From Crocinitomicaceae bacterium (GTDB lineage: Bacteria; Bacteroidota; Bacteroidia; Flavobacteriales_D; Crocinitomicaceae), in the NCBI GenBank assembly GCA_023264075.1, contig JALQTG010000211.1, positions 1-9,740 on the forward strand: 9,740 bases of DNA, given 5' to 3'. Of the stretch, positions 5,543 through 9,740 are shown piece after piece (positions within the stretch are counted from its first letter, which is position 1; the number at the start of each line of letters is the position of its first letter). The notes below the pieces were generated by a model. It had not been told where the DNA came from. It did not search any database and was given only the letters and a program-made list of their open reading frames with translations. Made by a program: the position numbers and the translations under genes.

Positions 5543-6863
5543 TCATTCCCCTTGACTTAAATTCGAGGTATTTATTTATTGTATGTACATTTAAATCTTC
5601 TGGTTTAGTTAGAATCGTATGAATTCCGTTTCGATTCAGCTCGATAGCTATTCTTCGCTTCACATTGATTACGTCTTCCGCGACAGTACTAACGTAAACG
5701 TCGCGAACGCTTACGGGTTTTTCTACTACGACTTCTTGAAGCTTTGTATTTTCAAAGAAAATGACCACCAACAAGTGATTACGTGCTATGCGGCGCAATA
5801 ACGGCAAAGCTCTGCGCATTCCCTGCTCTGTGTCAAAATTGGTGTACAGCATAATCAGTGAGCGATTTCTAATGTTTTGACGAATTGTTTGAAACAATAG
5901 ACCGAAATCAGCCTCCCTAAAGTGAGAACGTTGATTGTAAAGGAGTTCCATCACTTTTTGAAGGTGATTTGCACCCGAATTAGCCGCGAGCTTACTTCCA
6001 ACTTTGTCAGCGTAAGTAAAAACGCCTACTTTATCTCCTTTGCGAAGCGCAATATTAGTAAACACTAAAGTTGAATTGATGGCGTAATCCAACAAGGTCA
6101 TGTCTTGGAAGTCGTGAGCCATGGCCCGAGATTTATCGATGATGGAGTAAATGTTTTGAGAGCGCTCCTCTTGATACTGGTTTACCATGAGTTCATTTTT
6201 TCGAGAGGTGGCCTTCCAGTTTAAGGTGCGAATGTCGTCGCCTTGAACATAATTTTTAATTTGCTCAAATTCATTATTGTGACCAAGCCTTCGAATCTTC
6301 TTTATTCCTTTTTGTTGAGTTTGCTGATGAAACACGTAAAACTCATACTTTTTCATTTGGGCAACTGACGGATAAACCGTGACGGTTTCCGATGCATGAA
6401 GAACAACTTTTCGTTTCACTAACGAAATAGCGGAGCGCAACAAGATGTGTAGATCGCCCCATTCATAAGCGCCTCGTTTTTTGGGTGTAAAGACATAAGA
6501 GAATTCTACTTCTTTTTTGGGTCCAAGTAGGGTTGTGAAGTTGAGGTCTCGAGCTTGCACGGCAACCGGTGGCTCATCAAAAACTTCCAAGAAATAGGGC
6601 TGAGGAGACCGGTTAACTATCCGCAAAACGACCGAGTGTTCATCGCCCAAATCCATCCGAGAACTCAATTGACGTTCTCCAATAATCGGTTTGCGCACTG
6701 CAAACACCACCAAGATGTCAACAGTTGTAAGAATGGCCAACGAAATGAGTGCGATTTGACCTACGACCAACAATAGTGGAAAAGTAAATGCCCCCACGAA
6801 TACCAAGGCAATCGCAGCTAGCACGACGAAAAAGAAGCGCGTTATGTAGATGGAACGAAACAC
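5538..6863 (-). CDS. DUF58 domain protein (von Willebrand A-like, MoxR partner)
   Basis: A 441-residue protein. Two hydrophobic helices at about 8-33 and 35-56 anchor it, followed by an extracytoplasmic beta-rich region (60-165). The DUF58 signature lies at about 198-234: EFEQIKNYVQGDDIRTLNWK and the following ATSRKNELMVNQ. The C-terminal half resembles a von Willebrand A fold: IIDKSRAM (241-248) sits where a MIDAS DxSxS would be, and LIMLYTNFD (336-344) where the later Asp is expected. The start is GTG at 6861-6863; its G is also the last base of the MoxR stop codon (TAGTG), which implies translational coupling. In the family DUF58 proteins pair with MoxR ATPases in membrane-associated assembly or chaperone systems. 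It could also be loosely compared to BatA-type proteins, but it lacks their classic MIDAS. Confidence 0.92.
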   Translation of the reverse strand: MFRSIYITRFFFVVLAAIALVFVGAFTFPLLLVVGQIALISLAILTTVDILVVFAVRKPIIGERQLSSRMDLGDEHSVVLRIVNRSPQPYFLEVFDEPPVAVQARDLNFTTLLGPKKEVEFSYVFTPKKRGAYEWGDLHILLRSAISLVKRKVVLHASETVTVYPSVAQMKKYEFYVFHQQTQQKGIKKIRRLGHNNEFEQIKNYVQGDDIRTLNWKATSRKNELMVNQYQEERSQNIYSIIDKSRAMAHDFQDMTLLDYAINSTLVFTNIALRKGDKVGVFTYADKVGSKLAANSGANHLQKVMELLYNQRSHFREADFGLLFQTIRQNIRNRSLIMLYTNFDTEQGMRRALPLLRRIARNHLLVVIFFENTKLQEVVVEKPVSVRDVYVSTVAEDVINVKRRIAIELNRNGIHTILTKPEDLNVHTINKYLEFKSRGMI

Positions 6864-7963
6864 TAGCGAGGAACTTCTATGGTTTGAATAATTTCTTCAA
6901 TTACTTCACGGGTAGTTATTCCTTCCATCTCTGCTTCTGGCGTAAGGATAAGACGATGATTCATGACGTGAGGAGCAACAAATTGGATATCGTCAGGCGT
7001 TACGAAATCTCGGCCTCTGATAGCGGCAATCGCTTTTGCACTGCGCAATATAGCCAGGGAGGCGCGCGGGGAAGCACCTAAATATAACTTTCCATGTTGA
7101 CGTGTTTTATCCGCAATTTTCGCAATATAATCCACCAAGTGATCCTCAATCACCAACTGTTCTACCATCGCTTGAATTTTTGCGATATCCGTAGCTTTTA
7201 GCACAGGGACGATCTCATCCAAGGATGGTGTCTTAATATTGTTTTTGTAGCGTTGTAGAATACTAACTTCTTCTTCCAGCGTTGGATAGTCCAATACTAT
7301 TTTGAATAAAAAACGATCGAGTTGTGCTTCAGGCAAACTATACGTACCTTCTTGCTCAACAGGGTTTTGAGTAGCCACAACCAAAAAAGGTGATTCCATG
7401 GAGTAAACGTTCCCATCGTATGTGATTTGTCGTTCTTCCATGACCTCAAATAATGCTGCTTGCGTTTTCGCCGGCGCACGGTTGATTTCGTCTATCAATA
7501 CGATATTCGAGAATACAGGTCCTTGCCTAAACGAAAACGTGGCGTCCTTCATGTTGAATACTGTGGTACCAATCACATCCGAGGGCATTAAGTCGGGTGT
7601 AAACTGAATACGTGAGAATTCAACGTCAATTACTTTCGCTAACACTTTTGAAGAAAGTGTTTTCGCCACTCCAGGAACCCCTTCCAAGAGAATGTGTCCG
7701 GAGGAAAAAATTCCTGTCATCAGGAGTTCTACCATTTCATTTTGACCGATGATATATTTTGCCATTTGTGCCCGGATGTCATTGACGCGCTGTGACAACC
7801 AGATCAAGTCTTCATTCGACCGTTCGAAACCAAAGTGTCGCGTTTCTGGTGCTGGAGCCCCATATTTTTGATGATCTTCCGAAGCGCCCGTTTGTTGCAT
7901 TCCTTCCCCAGGTTGTGGCGTTTTAGCGTTCTCGTTTTCAGGGTTATTTTGATGTTCTTCCAT
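6863..7963 (-). CDS. MoxR-family AAA+ ATPase
   Basis: A 366-residue ATPase, somewhat longer than the usual 310-330 because of a polar, Gln/Asn/Glu/Pro-rich N-terminal tail (1-45). The AAA+ motifs are all present: Walker A GVPGVAKT (95-102), Walker B VLIDEINR (155-162), sensor 1 ATQNP (197-201), the EAQLDRF segment (212-218) and sensor 2 GASPRASLAI (296-305). A C-terminal lid domain completes it. MoxR enzymes couple ATP hydrolysis to remodelling or cofactor insertion in von Willebrand A-containing partners; here the partner is presumably the DUF58 protein encoded 1 nt overlapping downstream. The start codon lies one base after the DUF4350 stop codon, so expression is likely coupled on both sides. 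Confidence 0.95.
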   Translation of the reverse strand: MEEHQNNPENENAKTPQPGEGMQQTGASEDHQKYGAPAPETRHFGFERSNEDLIWLSQRVNDIRAQMAKYIIGQNEMVELLMTGIFSSGHILLEGVPGVAKTLSSKVLAKVIDVEFSRIQFTPDLMPSDVIGTTVFNMKDATFSFRQGPVFSNIVLIDEINRAPAKTQAALFEVMEERQITYDGNVYSMESPFLVVATQNPVEQEGTYSLPEAQLDRFLFKIVLDYPTLEEEVSILQRYKNNIKTPSLDEIVPVLKATDIAKIQAMVEQLVIEDHLVDYIAKIADKTRQHGKLYLGASPRASLAILRSAKAIAAIRGRDFVTPDDIQFVAPHVMNHRLILTPEAEMEGITTREVIEEIIQTIEVPR

Positions 7964-7964
7964 G

Positions 7965-9629
7965 TTAATTTCTATTAAATGAGTAGACTAAATCTAATAA
8001 ATTCTCTTTTTGTTTACGTTGTACTTGGTTTAACCGAATAGGCATCGGGGCGCCTTGTTTCCTAATAATAGTTAATTCATTGCCCTCTAGGACAACTTTT
8101 TGAATTTCATCTCGCTTAATTTGCTGGCGTTTCCCAAAAAGAGGCGAAAAGACAAAAGTCGTTGAATTAATGGAGTAAATAGGGCGGCTCAATATCCGTG
8201 CGCCGACAAGAATACAGAAGATTCCAATTGGCCAAAATATAATTCCAACCCCTATTGCATAAGCCAATAAAACAAATGACTTCGCCAGCGCGATGATTCC
8301 GTAGGTAACCGCCGCAAGACCGGGCATAGTAGGACGGTAAACTGCTACATACTTGTCGAATTGTGGTTGCTTGTACAGGTTCCAAATACCCGAAATTATG
8401 TAAAAATCGCGCAGCTGTTGATGCAATGAAAAGAGGGCCTGCTTATTCAACTTCTCTGTGGACTCCAAGGCCTGAACGAGTGCGGTTATCTTATTGATAT
8501 CTATCTTGCTTTTTTCTGCTAAAACAGTGAGTGTTTTATCGGAAAGTCTCTTGGATAGGTCAATAAAGAAATGCTCTTGTACTGCCGTATAAAAATTTCG
8601 GAGTAGCAATTTACGCATGCGACTCGGATTGTTTTCAGCAAAATATAGCCCAGCAATTGTGTCGACATAGGTCATCCCAGCATTCGTTGTTTCCTTATAA
8701 ATTGGAATTACAGGCCGTTCGCGCTTGCTTCTAAAGAGGAAGAATAAGGCCAACCCAATGACTAAAGTGAAGAACGCCCAACGCAATGATGCGTAATCGA
8801 AGATGCGAGACAATAAAGAATTTGTTTCACCTGTTGGCTCCTCGAGTGAATAGTCATAGGGTTCAAAATCGGCATACGCCAACCATTGGATTGTTGAAGC
8901 AGAGAGTGGTTCAATAACCTCTTTCATATAGTCTTTTCCTTGAGCCCGTAGCAGTTGAAAATTTTGAAACGCCAACACATTGGTATGAAAGTAAATAGTT
9001 CCTTGGCCATATGGATAAGCGATATAATTTGCTTTTGTCTGAATGGAGGATAGTACCTTTGACTTTTGTGGAGTGGCAGGTAATACTTTCCAAAGGGCGG
9101 ATAGCGTATCCTGCTCATATATATAATACATGCTATAATCATCGGTTGATGTTTTGAATAAAACGCTGTCCGCCGCGTAAAAAGATAATGTAGACCGATT
9201 AAATAAGTGGTTGAGGAAGTGGTCGGAAAACCGGTTGGCTGAAATAAACAGCTCATTCCCCTCAGAAATGGACTGAAATAGGGAATTGGATTCCGTCTCC
9301 GTAATGGCAAAGTGGTCTCCGACAAACATAAATAATTGATCATCTAATAGTAAGATGGAGTCCATTAAAGTATAATCGTAGATTTCGTTAAAGCCATTGA
9401 ATTTTCCGCTAGAGATTAGGAGCTCTTCAAATACGTATAGTCCGTAGGGGTCTTTATTGCGAAGTCGAGGTTTTCCACCCCACTTTGAGGACGCATATCC
9501 CGGCTCAGGATTGTTCGCAGAGCCTTTGGAAATAGGTGTTGAACCACCAGAACCCTTTAGGAAAAGCACCATCAGTGCAGCCACCACAACAATGGATAAA
9601 ACCAGGTATAAAAGTTTCTTTCTATCCAT
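7965..9629 (-). CDS. DUF4350 membrane protein with C-terminal two-TM and PH-like extension
   Basis: A 554-residue protein. TM1 (about 6-24) is followed by the DUF4350 region (about 45-250), which opens with the family's N-terminal pattern KDPYGLYVFEELL (59-71) and contains GNELFISANRF (124-134) and YGQGTIYFHTN (207-217). TM2 lies at about 283-300, and a helical cytosolic part (320-412) ends at HQQLRDFY, roughly where ordinary family members of about 400 residues stop. Here about 130 more residues follow: two hydrophobic helices (about 438-480) and a beta-rich tail (482-552) whose YSINSTTFVFSPLFGKRQQI and later NELTIIRKQG recall bacterial PH-like domains. The function is unknown; in Bacteroidota these genes sit beside MoxR and DUF58 genes. 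The ATG at 9627-9629 overlaps the upstream gene's end by 8 nt. No frameshift is seen and the frame is open throughout, so the fusion appears real. Confidence 0.88.
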   Translation of the reverse strand: MDRKKLLYLVLSIVVVAALMVLFLKGSGGSTPISKGSANNPEPGYASSKWGGKPRLRNKDPYGLYVFEELLISSGKFNGFNEIYDYTLMDSILLLDDQLFMFVGDHFAITETESNSLFQSISEGNELFISANRFSDHFLNHLFNRSTLSFYAADSVLFKTSTDDYSMYYIYEQDTLSALWKVLPATPQKSKVLSSIQTKANYIAYPYGQGTIYFHTNVLAFQNFQLLRAQGKDYMKEVIEPLSASTIQWLAYADFEPYDYSLEEPTGETNSLLSRIFDYASLRWAFFTLVIGLALFFLFRSKRERPVIPIYKETTNAGMTYVDTIAGLYFAENNPSRMRKLLLRNFYTAVQEHFFIDLSKRLSDKTLTVLAEKSKIDINKITALVQALESTEKLNKQALFSLHQQLRDFYIISGIWNLYKQPQFDKYVAVYRPTMPGLAAVTYGIIALAKSFVLLAYAIGVGIIFWPIGIFCILVGARILSRPIYSINSTTFVFSPLFGKRQQIKRDEIQKVVLEGNELTIIRKQGAPMPIRLNQVQRKQKENLLDLVYSFNRN

Positions 9630-9740
9630 TCTTCAATTCCTGGTAAAAACGGTTCATGTGTGGTGCGACTTCCTCGTACTCCTCTTGGGCGATAGCATAG
9701 TCTCCGTACCACACCAATTCAAATATGCGAATGCTTTTTT
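9622..9740 (-). CDS. DUF4129 protein, C-terminal end only (5' part beyond right edge)
   Basis: An open frame of 38 codons enters from the right edge and stops at TAG (9622-9624). It reads IRIFELVWYGDYAI near the edge, then a Tyr/Glu-rich helix ending FYQELKNG. The IFE-x-x-WYG motif followed by a short acidic helix is typical of the C-terminal DUF4129 region in Bacteroidota, where the gene stands immediately upstream of DUF4350. Its last bases form an ATGGATAG overlap with the DUF4350 start. With so little sequence the call leans on this context. Confidence 0.7.
   Translation of the reverse strand, partial: KSIRIFELVWYGDYAIAQEEYEEVAPHMNRFYQELKNG

Noticed and set aside
6788..7081. 97-codon plus-strand frame across the MoxR/DUF58 junction
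   Set aside because: It is antisense to two conserved genes and its product looks like no known protein.
8924..9343. 139-codon minus-strand frame inside the DUF4350 gene
   Set aside because: It is an alternative frame of a well-supported gene, has no recognisable domain and no initiation context.

Overview
The window looks like chromosomal DNA of a Bacteroidota bacterium, most likely of the flavobacterial lineage. Four things point there: a secreted protein ending in a Por/type IX secretion (T9SS) sorting domain; a DUF4129-DUF4350-MoxR-DUF58 gene cluster in the form typical of that phylum; promoter-like boxes of the TTG...TAnnTTTG type; and a general lack of Shine-Dalgarno sequences before start codons. 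No phage, insertion sequence or CRISPR signature was seen.

Left part (1-1650). This stretch is clearly more AT-rich than the rest. It holds the 5' portion of a minus-strand Mpo1-like (DUF962) gene that leaves the window at base 1, then a 183-residue membrane ORF that resembles only the C-terminal third of a Bacteroidota processive family-2 glycosyltransferase, then a 43-residue plus-strand orphan signal-peptide ORF. The last two look like decayed or truncated genes. A minus-strand tRNA with anticodon CAT follows, with a promoter candidate upstream and an intrinsic terminator downstream.

Middle part (1747-4845). A degenerate 7-bp tandem repeat precedes a plus-strand two-TM sensor histidine kinase with no adjacent response regulator. 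Next is a secreted tandem-FAS1 (fasciclin) protein carrying a T9SS type A sorting domain. A strong hairpin terminator then separates it from the convergent minus-strand genes.

Right part (4839-9740). All genes are on the minus strand and read right to left: the end of a DUF4129 protein, a DUF4350 protein with an extra C-terminal two-TM plus PH-like module, a MoxR AAA+ ATPase, a DUF58 protein, a small membrane-anchored zinc-ribbon protein and a small VanZ-like membrane protein. The first four are joined by an 8-nt overlap, a 1-nt gap and a 1-nt overlap, which suggests one translationally coupled operon. MoxR plus DUF58/von Willebrand A-like partners are generally thought to act as chaperone or assembly systems at the membrane; the substrate here is unknown. 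A second 7-bp repeat array fills the gap between DUF58 and the zinc-ribbon gene.

The more unusual points are the DUF4350 C-terminal fusion, the two 7-bp-period intergenic arrays, and the gene debris beside the tRNA. None of them amounts to clear proof of a new system.
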